Below are positions 11,129 to 22,725 of a stretch of 64,000 bases of DNA, in pieces. Position 1 is the stretch's first letter; each line of letters begins with the position of its first letter. A program made the position numbers and the translations under genes. Source of the stretch: Castanea sativa (Eukaryota > Streptophyta > Magnoliopsida > Fagales > Fagaceae); contig NC_134020.1 in the NCBI RefSeq assembly GCF_040712315.1, positions 48,469,751 through 48,533,750 on the forward strand, given 5' to 3'. Below the pieces are notes generated by a model. It saw only the letters and a program-made list of their open reading frames with translations, was not told the DNA's origin and searched no databases.

Positions 11129-11288
11129 TTTTTTTTTTTTTTTTACAAGATAAAATTTCTACTCTAACCTAATCTAAGTGTATATGTGTGTGAAACTCTC
11201 TCTTGGAGACTTAAACCCTGGCCCTTGCCCCCCACACCTCACGAGCACTTATACTTGTGAAGTGACCATCGCACCAAGGATGTGTGGT
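11129..11288 (-). mobile_element. tRNA-derived SINE with 14-bp target duplication
   Basis: The 160-bp unit is read on the minus strand. It starts TTGGTGCGATGGTCA, box A-like, has a box B-like GGGTTTAAGTCTCC, and ends in poly-A (poly-T on plus at 11129). It is flanked by perfect TATATAGTTGGCTG repeats at 11115-11128 and 11289-11302. Copy C has the empty site near 45030-45048. A second member is at about 51110-51267. These are the hallmarks of LINE-driven retroposition of a Pol III SINE. Confidence 0.85.
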
Positions 11289-11757
11289 TATATAGTTGGC
11301 TGTTAAACTAGAATTGGTGTAGTAACTTACGGTACGTAGTAGATTGTCTTACTTTATTTTATTGTTTTGGGTGATAGTGCATGGTGCCTTTTAAAATGGA
11401 ATTGGTTTGAAACTTTGAATGGTTAGTTGCTAAAATTTCATAAAATCAATTGATTGTAGTGTGAATTGTAGTGCTGAGCTGTCTACATAGTATGTATTTT
11501 GTGTATTTGCCTCTTTTGTTTCATTCAATTATTTGTTTATTTGTCAATAATACGAATATATAATCGATGATTTTCGAGATTTAAAATAAGGTCATGTTCT
11601 CTTTAATAGATAAATTGTATTGTAATGTATTAAAAAACAATTACTTTGTGCTTGTTTATTTGCTAATGGTTTCTTAATACTAAATGTAATTTGAATTTTA
11701 CTTCATTCTCCCTCAATCAAACATCTTCGTCCTTGAATCTAAAATGTCTAAAACACA

Positions 11758-12640
11758 CTAATCCTTTGACAAAACGCACTTTTATGTAAATGGGATCGGA
11801 CGAGGGCTATGGAGGTTGTTAGGACATATGTAGTTCACTTGTTAGGAACATATGTCATTCTTTTATGTAATTGGCTAATCCTTTGACAAAACACACTTTA
11901 CTTGTAATTGGGTAGATCTATGATGTTTTTAATACTTCAAGAAATAAGATTTCAAGATCAAGTGTTAAACCCATGCAAGTCTGTCCAAGAAACAAATTGA
12001 GAAGTGCCTGTCATTAAAGCTCGACAGCTGGCTCGACAACTGCATCTATCGAATTTTAAGAAGCTATTCCAGCCCCGTGGCTCGACAACTGCTCAATAGC
12101 ATCTCGACACTTCTATCTATCGAGGTTTTAGGAAAACAGATTTTTAGATCAGTTTTGATTACAATCTGTGGATATGTCTTTGGGCCTTCTTTTCTCACAA
12201 CCCTAGACATATAAAAGGATTATTTTAAGAGCCGTCAAAGAAGACACAAGTTGCACAAGCATTAAGCAAAGTTTGTTCAAGCAATTTGTGACCGGAGACA
12301 AAATTTGCCCTAGTTCATCTCTTTGTGAAGAAGCTGCTGTGTCTGTGCACCGTAGGGCTTTGTAACCAAGCATCTTCTTGTTCTTCATTGTGAGGATGAA
12401 CTGAAGAACTTTGCAGCCAACATCTTTCTCAAGTTGGTGATTGAAATCGCGTACTGGGATCCGCAAAATTGGTTAGTCACGTACTAGGAGTCGTGCATTG
12501 AAAATGAGAGATCGTCACTACAGAACAAGTCCAATTGGGTATTGGGGTAAGAGTTCAACTGTAGGTTGGTATAAGATACCGAGATTCCTTTACTTGTAAC
12601 CGTTTGTTCTGATAATAGTGGATTCTCGGGAGTGACAGGA
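11758..12640 (+). repeat. Degraded LTR fragment, same family as 32161-33071
   Basis: The stretch from TGTTAGGAACATATGTCATT at 11840 matches, in opposite orientation, the right-hand part of the solo LTR at 32161-33071. Shared pieces include AATTGGCTAATCCTTTGACA and GTACTGGGATCC. A partial repeat of the LTR start precedes it (11758-11839). Homology fades after about 12500, followed by purine-rich DNA. No second LTR or internal region is seen. Confidence 0.6.
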
Positions 12641-13394
12641 AAAAAAATAAAAGATAGAGAAAGAGGTGCAAAGAAAGTGAACGGAAAAAAAAAGGGACAA
12701 AAAAAAAAAACCCGAAGCCATGTGGTGAAGATGCTGGAGAAGATAGAAGAAGAAAAAGGGAAGAGGGAGTGATAGGAGATAAGGAACAAGCAAAGGAAGA
12801 AAGAAGAAAAAAGTAAGAGAGAGAAGAAAGAGAAGTAATAAAAGAAGAGAGTAAATGAATAAAAAAATATTTTTTTAGCACATCTATCCGTACCGTTCCA
12901 AAGATGAAACGGTACTGTTCACAGGATGGAACGATACTATTCACGTATGTCAAAATTTATAAAATTTACAACACCTCATAAAAAGGGTTTTTTGGTGTTT
13001 GGTGTGCCAAATGCCAAATATTTGGCATTTGGCACACCTGATGGTAATGTTCTTAGGCACAAATTATTTTCTATCAAAATTTGGAAATCAAAATCTAACT
13101 ATTTAGCTTGAGTGAAAATATTTTTGCTTGAATGAAATTATCGCAGACGATGCAATTTTGCCAACTTCAAACAATTATATTTCACTTATTCCAAATTTAA
13201 ATTGGGTCAAATTTGTGTTCATTTTGAAGTCTCATATATCTACTTTTTAATAAAATGAGTTTCACCCAAAAATTCATTATGATGTGGGCAAAAACTCATC
13301 ACTTCATCATTTAGAGCATGTCATAACCTTGTCGTCTTTATGCAATTTCCAAATAGAGACTCAACCTTTACACCACAATATTACTGGTACAACC
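12641..13394. other. Purine-rich and foldback non-coding DNA
   Basis: 12641-12850 is an AG-rich tract, coding-like only by composition. 12880-12950 carries repeated ACGGTACTGTTCAC-type motifs. 13001-13038 is a perfect palindrome, listed separately. No gene was recognised. Confidence 0.5.
13001..13038. repeat. Perfect 38-bp palindrome
   Basis: GGTGTGCCAAATGCCAAAT is followed at once by its exact reverse complement with no spacer. It also has internal repetition (GCCAAAT twice per arm). It would extrude as a 19-bp hairpin. Flanking T- and A-rich DNA suggests a foldback transposable-element core, but no terminal repeats were pinned down. Confidence 0.9.
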
Positions 13395-14303
13395 CAGTGG
13401 AGTGAATTCCGTACCGTACTAGCCGATACGGCCGGAATTTATCGTACCAGCCGGTGAACCGGTATAAAAACACCCATGATTCGTACCGCTTAAAATACCG
13501 GTCCTTACCGAACTATACCGGACGTACTGCCGAATATTGGACATCTCGGCCAAAAAATTGAGTTCCGGCGGTACTGAAAACTTGAAGAAAATGGAAGAAG
13601 TTAAAAGCAAAAAGCTCACGATGTCGTCCTCACCGGCTGTTTTCCCATGTTGTCAGCCATTGCCAGCCTTCCTCCTTCTGTTTTATCCAGCCGCTTCTCT
13701 TCCTCCTCCTCCTCCTTCTTCTTCTTCTTCTTCTTCTTCTTCTTCTTCAGTTTTCACCGAGACTGCACCAGTGTTCTTGTGCCTTTTGCTTTAGTTGTGT
13801 GTGTGTGTGGCTCTTGTTTCATGTGCCTTTTGTTTTGATTGTGTGTGTGGCTCTTGTTTAATATATTTTGTGTGAGGTCTGAGTCTTCTGACACCCCACG
13901 TGAACTAGAAATGAGCAATTTCAAACATGCTTTGACTTACAGCTGGCTACCACTCAAATTGGATAAGCCATTTTATGTTTTTTTTTTTTTAATTATTAAT
14001 ATTACCTTTTTAGTTCTTTATTATTATTACAATCTAGTAGGTGAGGATATATTAATGGGTTGATATTTGAGCAAGAAATAATCATATTAAAAATAAGTAA
14101 TTAATTTAGAGAAATATGCTATTATAAATTTAAGGATTCTTATATAGATTTATAAATAATTCTAAATAAATAATCAAGTATGTCTATATACATAAAATAA
14201 TAGCGATAAATCCGAAACGGTACACCGGTATTGACCGGTATCCGAAATATACCGTACCACTGGTCAAATCGGTACAGCCTTCGGTACGGTATTGACTTCC
14301 TTG
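13395..14303. mobile_element. hAT-type non-autonomous DNA transposon
   Basis: This 909-bp element has ends CAGTGGAGTGAATTCCGTAC and the inverse of CAAGGAAGTCAATACCGTAC. It is bounded by the perfect 8-bp duplication GTACAACC (13387-13394 and 14304-14311). Subterminal repeats of ACCGGTA/GGTACGG occur at both ends. A (TTC)n run sits at about 13708-13748. No transposase frame is present. Confidence 0.85.
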
Positions 14304-14311
14304 GTACAACC

Positions 14312-15229
14312 TAATCTTTGACAACAATGTCCATTCAATGCATTTTTCTTGTTATAGTTCGTTTTATAAACAAGCTTTTATTTTATGACATATTATGCTA
14401 GTAATCCCTGCAACACCGGGGCATCCAAATTTTTAAAGAGTAATATTTTGAAGCTGCTACTTAAGCATAATTACTGCTACTATAATAAAAAGGGGATGAT
14501 GAACTTGGGTGAAATTTTTTTGAAACTTCTTAAATAAACATCGAACTTGAAGTGATACCTCTAAGTTAGTTTTGTTCCAAACTTTAATTAGATTTCCATT
14601 CCAACTTTTGTGCCTATACCTAACTTGAGAATCACCTAAAACTATCTAATTCTTTTCAGCTTTTGTGTCTATACCTGACGTGAGAACAACCATTCCAACT
14701 TTTGACCATCTTAAAACTTCTTTAATTACTTTTCCTGCTTTTGTGCCAATACCTAACGTGTGAACCACGTAAAACTTTTTATTAATTTTTTAATTCAATG
14801 GAAGGCACCAGACCAATCCCTTGTCATATAATTATAATGAACATCTAACAACTTCGAAACTAATGTAGAACAAATAGTTCTCATTCCCTGATCGGGATTA
14901 GAGACAAAGTCATGTAAAATTTGATGAGGTGATGGGAATAGTTGTTTTTTTTTTTAAATAGTTTTAACTTATGATCTCCACTCTTTATAATTATCAAACC
15001 ACGACATCAAATTTTTAATGTAGACAAGGATAAAATTTCAAATACATGAGTAATGTTAGGGATATTACAAGTCTACAACTATAACTATATGAAAGTTACA
15101 AATTGATGTATCACCAATCACCAAAACATCTTTCAAACATTCATTTATTAGATGATTGAAATCCATGATACGAAACTTTTTATACACGATACGATACATA
15201 TCGCATATTGTACGATATTGACAACTATG
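14312..15229 (+). other. Upstream block of ankyrin copy B, shared with copy C
   Basis: From about 14330 to 15229 the sequence aligns with 33785-34707 ahead of copy C (for example TGCTAGTAATCCCTGCAACA in both). It contains no gene. Copy A lacks this block, so B and C share a more extended duplication at their 5' side. Confidence 0.7.
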
Positions 15230-15308
15230 ACAATACTAGTTAACCCAAAACCATTCTTTGAATAATTTGTCCGGGAAGCCTGTCATTGTGAAACTCAAGT
15301 GGGGAATT
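15230..15308 (+). pseudogene. SmF exon fragment upstream of ankyrin copy B
   Basis: It reads through [16 protein letters not shown] and then hits TGA. It has the same head as the copies at 6061 and 6298, including the extra base after NPKP seen at 6061. It is joined directly to the ankyrin 5' leader (GAGTACTATCAGCTTTGTC). Copies A and C lack the LKWGIE part between short TGAAGAG repeats, so B keeps the longer junction. Confidence 0.75.
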
Positions 15309-15435
15309 GAGTGTTGAAGAGTACTATCAGCTTTGTCAAATTGTTCCACACAGTAGCACTAGTATTTATTTAAGCAACGCATCATCAAGTTCATACAAAA
15401 GAAAAGCCTACCTTAATATGTTAGCCTTCTTGAGA

Positions 15436-16028
15436 ATGGATGAGAGAATTGAGAGGTTGAATCAGGTTGCTCTACAAGGAAATATTGATGCCTTTTTCAT
15501 CATAATTCGAGAGGATGTAAAACTTTTGAAGCACATTGATAAGCGTCCATTTGTTGATACTCCTTTACACAAATCTGCATCTGCTGGGCATTTCCCATTT
15601 TCCCTTGAGATGATGATATTAAAGCCCTCTTTTGTCAGCAAGCGAAATCTAGATGGGTATACCCCCATTTACCTTGCTCTACTGAATGGGCATACAGAGA
15701 TGGTGCGTCAGCTTCTACAACACAATGCGGACCTATTCGTGTCAAAGGAAGGGAGTGTATGACTCCTTTGCATTATGCAACAACAACAAAAGATCACCTT
15801 GCTTTATTAGAAATTTATTTATCAATCTGTCCTGATTCTATTACAGATATGACAACACGAAATGAGACTGCTCTTCATATTGCCCTCAAATACAACAATT
15901 TGGAGGCTTTTAAATTCTTGGTGGGATGGCTCCTAAGGGAGTGGCCTTATTGGAGGGAAATCCTAAAGCAGAAGGATGTGGAAGGCAACACTATATTGCA
16001 CATTGCAGTATCCAAAAATCAAACCCGG
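15436..16028 (+). pseudogene. Ankyrin/PGG gene copy B (BDA1-like), exon 1
   Basis: ATG 15436 opens MDERIERLNQVALQGNIDAF, then ankyrin repeats as in copy A. A one-base deletion at about 15733-15741 (CCTATTCGTG against CCTTGTTCGTG in A) breaks the frame between the second and third repeat. Translation in the next frame continues from 15759 to the exon end. The donor is GCAAGC, with the preceding codon changed from CAG to CGG. Exon 2 begins at 31714, so the intron is 15,685 bp because of transposon insertions. Confidence 0.85.
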
Positions 16029-16284
16029 GCAAGCTCTCTCTCTTTTCCTTAGTTATAATTTTTAATTCCAAATTAACATCTACTTCTAAAAATAAAATAA
16101 AATAAAAGAACCAAAAAGCATCTACTTAGGTTGCGTTTGTACATATAAGTTGCTGGAAAATTGTGTTTTATTGAGTTTAAAATGAGCATTTGTAAAAATA
16201 AAAATAAAAACTGTGAGTTGTGGTTGTAAAACAGAGTTTTGAGTATTAAAAACGCTATTTTAATCTTCCAACATCTAATCAAAC

Positions 16285-16455
16285 GAAGACTCGTAACAAA
16301 TGTCTAGGAACAAGAATAGGGTCAATAGTCTCTGCCGTTGCAAGTCCTTCTCCTTCCGCGGAGACGGCCCTCTTTTTTTTTTCTTTTGTTTGTTCACCGC
16401 GGCATGAAATCATGAAGAAGCTAGAATAACTCAAAAAGAGAGCGGCACTTAAATA
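16285..16455. other. ~170-bp insertion unique to copy B intron
   Basis: It lies between sequences that are adjacent in copies A and C (AATCAAACG.. and ..ATATGAATAATA). It is unusually GC-rich in its middle (CCTTCCGCGGAGACGGCCCT) and includes TGTTCACCGCGGCATG. No terminal repeats or target duplication are clear. Origin unknown. Confidence 0.4.
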
Positions 16456-16668
16456 AATAATATGAATAATAAGATACAAAATAAAAGTTTCTCAATACAC
16501 TTCAACTCAATTTTTTGCCAAGAGTCTTGTAATTCAATTGTTGGTTGGCATCTCATGGTGTTTTTAACTAAGACATTCTAGGTTGAAATTCCCCTTCTCC
16601 CAACCATCAAAGAAAAAAAAAATATAACAAAACAAAACCTCAATATTCTATTACACTAAAATGCATAG

Positions 16669-17458
16669 TGTTGGAAATAAATGAGATATTACTTGACTTT
16701 TTCTTGGAATTTACACAAAATGATATTACCAAAAGAGGTGGTCGAGATGAGGTGTGGACCAAGTTGCTATCTTGAGACAAATCGTGTCGTCTACGGTCTA
16801 TCCGATGCAGTTAGACAAATGATTTCTGCACATTGTCCCCAAGATACAACAGTCCAACCACCTTTGCTGGTTATCTTAGTGAGCCTACACTGCTTGTAGG
16901 ATAAAAGCTCTCTATAGCACTTTCTTTTTCTAGAAAATAGAGTAAAAAATAAAATATTTTTGTGAATAGTAAGAAACAGCAGATGGTGAGTGATTAGAAC
17001 AATAATAAAATTGTTTTGAAAGTTGTAGCTTGGTAAACCAAAAAGATGTGTTTTTTAAACTTTTATTTCTTCCTCAATATATATATAATATCCAGTCATG
17101 TAACTTGCCCCTAGCCAAAGAATCAAAACGTCTTATATCAATTAAATGGGTCATAAAGCTATTGAAAACAAATCAATAGGCCATAACGTGGCTGAACTTT
17201 ATTACAAATCCTTTTAAAAAGCTTCAGAATATATATTACAAATATTGCTAGCTGTTTTGACTTTCCATTAATATCACATTAATTTCTAGAAATTTCCTAA
17301 TTAAAAACTATTGACAATAGCTATCCAAATTTTGGATTATATTTGAATTTCAAATTTTAGCAATCAACATATCCGTCCTTAAGGGATAATTGATTTCCTC
17401 AATTCACATAAATGAGTATTAAAATAAAAATATGATATTTTTGTAAAAATATCCAACA
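16669..17458. mobile_element. Solo LTR in ankyrin copy B intron
   Basis: The 790-bp block starts TGTTGGAAATAAATGAG and ends AAATATCCAACA. It is flanked by the perfect 5-bp duplication CATAG (16664-16668 and 17459-17463). Copy A has the uninterrupted site ATGCATAGTAATTTCC. No primer site or coding region is attached, so this is the product of LTR-LTR recombination. Superfamily not assigned. Confidence 0.85.
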
Positions 17459-17804
17459 CATAGTAATTTCCATCTTAATGTACAAGATCAAAGAGTCTAG
17501 AAAAAATAACCATCTTTCATTTTATTATGAAACCTATCTTGATGACATTTATGGTTGCAATACTTCAATATTGTAGATGGTTTTTCCATCATTCACAAAT
17601 CAAATAAAAATTATATTTATTATCTTATTATATTTTATAAATTATTTTAACTAAAATACTATTTAGTGTTACAAAGTTTTAAAAATAAAATGAGAGAGAA
17701 AAGAAGAACTCCCAAACTAATTAGTGTTACAAAGTTTTAAAAATAAAATAAATAAAAAAAGAGAGAAAAGAAGAACTCCTAAATGAATTGTACAGAAACA
17801 TAAT

Positions 17805-18632
17805 TATAGGGCCAATGGGCCCGAAATCTATGTTGGGTCGGCCCAAGGGTACTTGTAAAGCTAAAAGCCCAACTCAAAAGTGTTAATTGGTCCGAGGATA
17901 AGGAATGCCCATCTATGAGACAATGTGGGAAGAGGAAGAAGTCATGGTTGGATAAAACATTCCAAAGTATGATGTCCGAGGAGGGAAATGGTCTCGGCTA
18001 TCTGTAGCCAAGGATGGGAACATTCTCGGCTACCTGTAGTCGAGATGGAAAAGGGTGATCTGGCAATTCAAGGGTGTTACTACTAAAAATCCAGAGCGTA
18101 AAGATGAAGATGGTGAAGGTAAAAGATAAGAAGGGAGGATGCGAAATATCTGGGATAAAGCTGCTACCACCGCATTGAAGGCTCTGCAACTACTTCTCTG
18201 GCCGCATTAATGAGGAAGTGATGCCTGAACGTCATACTTTAGTCTTCCAGTTACCGCCAAAGACTTCAAGGGAAAGGATGATGGGACAAGTATCTAAATG
18301 AGGACTTTGATCCACACGTGGAGGAAGGGAAGAAGGATGAGGATGATATAAAAGGCAGATGGAGGACAGAAAGAGGGGGGGACAAGAAACCATTTTACAT
18401 TGCAGTAAACACTGAATAGTAGTAAAAAAATTGTTCTCGGCATTTGTTTGAGGAGATTTTCTATTAGTCAATGGTCATGGTGTATGAGTGTAGCAATCTA
18501 GCCTAACATTTACGTTATCCAACATCCATAAACCTATATTGGAAGCCCACTCTCTATAAATTTTATTGTTTTGAGCTCCTTGGGCCAGTTCCCTCCGTAC
18601 TATTGGGTCCTGGTGCAATTTGTGTCCTTACA
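17805..18632 (+). repeat. 5' LTR of the complete gypsy element
   Basis: This 828-bp LTR begins TATAGGGCC where the 3' LTR has TGTAGGGCC, so the terminal TG is mutated. It ends CCTTACA directly before ATTGGCGCC. It differs from the 3' LTR by scattered substitutions and small indels, which indicates an insertion that is not very recent. TATA box at 18347. Confidence 0.92.
18347..18355 (+). promoter_or_regulatory. TATA box of the 5' LTR
   Basis: TATAAAAGG lies about 285 bp before the LTR end. The same motif occurs at 28681-28689 in the 3' LTR. Its position fits the U3/R boundary of a plant LTR. Confidence 0.6.
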
Positions 18633-18634
18633 AT

Positions 18635-18650
18635 TGGCGCCTCTGTGGGA
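18635..18650 (+). other. Primer binding site of the complete gypsy element
   Basis: TGGCGCCTCTGTGGGA begins two bases after the LTR end. It shares the TGGCGCC core with the left element at 1667-1682 and, with one change (TGGCGTC), with the right-hand element at about 61765. Confidence 0.75.
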
Positions 18651-18677
18651 ATCTTGTGTTTTAGGAGAGGTAGCGTG

Positions 18678-20010
18678 ATGGCAGGTTCAGGGCCACACCA
18701 TGCAGAGTCTTTGGGGTCCCAGCATGAAGACCATTTTCAACATCTAGAGCAGGAAAGAGATCAAGAGGGCAGCGTGCATACAGGGCACACTATTAGGAGT
18801 CAGTCACGAAGTGGAAGCAGAACCCTCCCTAAAGACGATGCTAAGGCCATGCAGAAGGAAACTGATTGTTTGAAAAGGAAGCTGCGTCGTGCAAGACGGA
18901 AATGAACACCCTTTTTATTCTGATCCTTCTTCTGATGACTCCCAAGGTAGCAATTATAGGCCCAGATCAAGAACTCCTCCTAGTGAAACTTACTCGTATG
19001 AGACGGGAGACCTTCATGATCGAAGGGGAAAGAAATCTTCTTCCAGGGGCTTGGAAAATGATGCTATGGGAAAGCGTTGCACCAACTTTCCAAGTCACCT
19101 TTCACACGAAGGATAGAGAAAGGAAAACTACCTCGGCATTTCACCCAACCAAATTTCACCATCTATAATGGCTGAACAGACCCCGTCGAGCATGTGACCC
19201 ATTTCAATCAGCGAATGGCGGTCCATTCTAAAAATGAGACTTTAATGTGCAAGGTTTTTCCCTCCAGTTTGGGGCCTGTTGCAATGAGGTGGTTTAATGG
19301 CTTAAGGGCAGAGTCTATTGATTCTTACATGGAACTCACCATGGAATTTGGGTCTCGTTTTGTTACTTGTAGTAGAGTTCATCGGCCTCTAGATTCACTA
19401 TTGTCCATGGCCATGAGGGAGGGGGAGACACTGAAAACATATTCAGATAGGTATTGGGAGATGTTTAATGAGATTGATGGTGATTTTGACGAGGTGGTGA
19501 TCAACACTTTCAAAGTCGGCCTTCCAACTGAGCACGACTTAAGGAAATCCCTCACCAAGAAACCTATAAAGAGTGTACATCGGCTCATGGATCATATTGA
19601 TGAATACAAACGGGTTGAAGAAGATCAACAGCAAAGTAAAGGGAAGGCAAAGGTTATCTCTCAAGAAAGGAGAGATTTCAGGTCGGACAGGTACAACAAC
19701 AAATGGCCTTGAAGAGACTTTGCCGGGCAATCTGGTTCAGCTCCTTCTCAGGTGGTGAATACTGTGTTTCGTGAACCTGTGCAGCAGGTGTTAGAGAAAA
19801 ATTCGTCATGAACCATACTTTAGGTGGCCCAATAAGATGGCAGGAGACCCTATGAAACGTAATCAGAACCTCCATTATTACTATCATCAAGAAAAATGTC
19901 ATACCACTGAAAATTGTAGGACCCTGTGGAGTTATTTGGATCAGTTGGTCAGAGAGGGAAAGTTGAAGCAGTTTATGAATCAGCCCAATGGGTAGGGAAA
20001 TCAGGCTGGC
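18678..20010 (+). pseudogene. gag of the complete gypsy element (degraded)
   Basis: ATG 18678 begins MAGSGPHHAESLGSQ, a position matching the right-hand element's gag start. After about 18900 the frame shifts. The gag domain is readable at 19194-19712 (FPSSLGPVAMRWF, then LKTYSDRYWEMFNEIDGDF and TFKVGLPTEH). It ends at a TGA where relatives have arginine-rich sequence. A damaged zinc-knuckle segment (YYHQEKCHTTENC) follows at about 19880-19920 with its first cysteine replaced by tyrosine. At least two frameshifts and one stop were seen. Confidence 0.85.
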
Positions 20011-20106
20011 TCGGTAAGTCAAGGCAGTAATACTTTAAGGCCTCATCTGGGTACAATCAATGTTATTTTCGCCGCTCCAGTTAGGACTGGTTCTTGCCCT
20101 ACTAAG

Positions 20107-20586
20107 GTGATGTCAGTATCACAAATCCTTGCCGAGGAGATTAACTTCGAGCCGAAGAGGGTTAAGGGAAATCCTCCACCTATTTTAGGTTTCTCTGAAG
20201 AAGACAAAGTGGGAACTATCCAACCGCATGATGATGCATTAGTAATTACGTTGAGGATAGGGGGCAACGATGTGAAAAGAGTAATGGTTGACCAAGGAAG
20301 TGAGGCTGACATTATGTATCCTGACTTATTTAAGGGGCTCAACTTAAGGCTTGAAGACCTTACAGCTTACGATTCGCCATTAATAAGCTTTGAAGGGAAA
20401 GCTATCATTCTGAAAGAGCAGATTCGATTACCTGTGCAGTCAGGGCCAATGGTTGTAGATGTAGATTTCATTGTAGTAGACGTTTATTCTCCCTACATGG
20501 CTATTGTGGCAAGGCCTTGGTTGCATGCCCTAGGTGCTGTCTCCTCAACCCTACATGTCAAGGTGAAGTTTCCATTTGGGGAATAA
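20107..20586 (+). pseudogene. Aspartic protease segment of pol
   Basis: The frame includes VMVDQGSEADIMYPDLF, the retropepsin-like active-site region with D-Q-G-S in place of the usual D-[ST]-G, and a downstream YMAIVARPWLHALGA strand. It ends at TAA 20584-20586 before the reverse transcriptase frame. The equivalent motif in the left element is [11 protein letters not shown]. Confidence 0.8.
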
Positions 20587-20700
20587 ATCGAAGAAATTGT
20601 TGGAAGCCAATTTGCGGCTAGGCAATGTATAACAACTGCAGTCATACACCAGACTGAGCAAGAGTCGTCAACCTCGGCGGGGGAAAGTTCATAGCAATTA

Positions 20701-22725
20701 ATGTCATCGGCCAGGCCAAAGGTGGCCGAGGTCGAGGAGCCCGCATGTGAGGAATTGGAGAAGGTCATTATTGACACTGATGTTAAAAAATTCTTTCAGG
20801 TGGGAATTCAACTGCCACCTCAGGAGAAGGAGGAGCTGGTTAGGTTTTTGAAAAAGAACGTGGATGTATTCGCATGGAATGCTTATGAAGCCCCGGGCGT
20901 TGATCCAAATTTCATTTGCCATTCTTTGAATGCCAATCCGACTGTGGTGCTGAGAAGGCAACCACCTCGGCGCTCATCTAGGGAGCATGCTGAGGCTGTT
21001 AAGGAAGAGGTACTTAAACTCAAGAGGGCCGGTGCTATTAAAGAAGTGTTTTATCCAGAATGGCCTGCACATACTGTGGTAGTGAATAAGGCTTGCCCTA
21101 AAGATTCATTCCCAATGCCTCGCATAGATCAACTGGTAGATGCTACTGTTGGGTACCCTCGGATGAGCTTTTTGAACGCTTTTCAAGGTTATCACCAAAT
21201 ACCACTGGCGTTGGAGGATCAGGAGAAAACAGCCTTTGTCACTCCTACAGGAAATTATCATTATAAGGTGATGCCTTTTGGTCTGAAGAATGCAGGGGCT
21301 ACCTATCAGAGGATGATGACCAGGATGTTTGAACCCTAATTGGGAAAAACAATTGAAGTATACGTGGATGACATGGTGGTAAAGAGTAAAATAGTTTCTG
21401 CGCATATATCAGACTTGGATGATACTTTTCAAATGTTAAGAAAGCACAAGTTATGTCTTAATGCTTCTAAGTGTTCTTTTGGAGTGGGATCTGGTAAGTT
21501 CTTGGGTTATATGGTAACTCATAGAGGAATCGAAGTCAATCCTGCCCAGGTCAAAGCAATCAATAGCTTACAACCACCTCGGAATCCAAAAGAAGTGCAA
21601 AGACTGACAGGGATGACTGCTGCCCTCAATCGTTTCATTTCACGATCCGCAAACAAGTGCAGACCTTTCTTCCAATTATTGAATAAATGGAAAGGATTCA
21701 AATGGACCGAGGAATGTGCTTTTGCTTTTCAGCAGCTTAAGAAGTATCTTTCGCGCCCACCCATTATGTCTCGGCCAGAAGTGGATGAGGTTCTGTTTGC
21801 ATATATTGTTGTAGCTAACCATGTTGTTAGCTTGGTTCTGATACGGGTTGATAGTAATGTACAGAAACCAATTTATTACATGAGCAAATCTTTGCATGAG
21901 GCCGAGGTGCGTTATCTGCCATTGGAGAAAGCAATCCTAGCCGTGATGCATGCTACGCGTAAACTCCCCCATTATTTTCAATCTCACACGGTGGTGGTCC
22001 TAACTCAACTTCCTCTTAAATCTGTACTTCAGAGTGCAGATTACACAAGTAGGATCGCTAAATGGGGTACCATCTTAGGGACTTTTGACGTCAAGTATAT
22101 ACATCGCACCTCTGTAAAGGGTCAAGTGCTCGCTAATCTGGTTGCAGAATTTGCTGAGCCTTCAGTAGAAGATAATGCTAAGAGATTTGGCATGGATGAT
22201 AAATCAGTTAGCGTAATCACATGCAAGGAACCTTTAGTGTGGAAATTTTATGTTGATGGGGCAGCAAATCAAAGAGGATCAGGCGTGGGGCTAGTAGTGG
22301 TAACCCCTAAGGGACTTACACTGGAAAAATCCTTAAGACAAGGGTTCTCGGCTACGAATAATGAAGCTGAGTATGAAGCTTTAATGGTAGGAATGGATAT
22401 GGTTCAGAAAATGGGTGGAAAGGCGGTTCAAATGTTCTCGGATTCACAATTAGTTGTAGGTCAGGTGGAAGGAAAATTGGAAGCTAGAAATCCGAGAATG
22501 CAGGAATATCTAACCCAAGCCAAGTACTTACAATCCAAATTAAAGTCTTTTACTTTGTCACATGTACCCAAAAGTGGAAACACCCATGCGGATTCTTTAG
22601 CCACCCCCGCCACATCCTCGGCGCAAGGTTTGCCTCGGGTTATTCTCATTGAAGATTTGTGTAGGCCAACTAGAAGCGGTGGTAATCACATCCAAGTTCA
22701 TCAAGTCAAAGTGGGGTCTAGCTAG
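20701..22725 (+). pseudogene. Reverse transcriptase and RNase H of pol
   Basis: 20701-21339 encodes the fingers and palm (HTVVVNKACPKDSFPMPRID, then MPFGLKNAGATYQR) and stops at a TAA (21337-21339) inside the domain. The same frame resumes with EVYVDDMVVKSK, the catalytic YVDD box, at about 21354. The connection and an RNase H-like part follow, then a second RNase H-type domain at about 22230-22620 with FYVDGAAN, NNEAEYEAL, FSDSQLVVGQ and HADSLA. A single stop separates the halves. Confidence 0.92.

Larger units (their letters stand above)
9561..11757 (+). other. 3' flank of copy A, homologous to the 3' flank of copy C
   Basis: No gene is recognised. The block aligns with 40326-45505 once the insertions in copy C are removed, and ends at the same point (AAAATGTCTAAAACACAC). 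The duplicated unit therefore includes about 2.2 kb of downstream DNA. Copy B keeps only about the first 370 bp. A conserved 250-bp stretch near 10105-10350 (41057-41300 in C) has no identified function. Confidence 0.7.

Noticed and set aside
12484..12953. Overlapping minus-strand frames rich in F, S and L
   Set aside because: They arise from an AG-rich tract read in reverse; low complexity with no domain.
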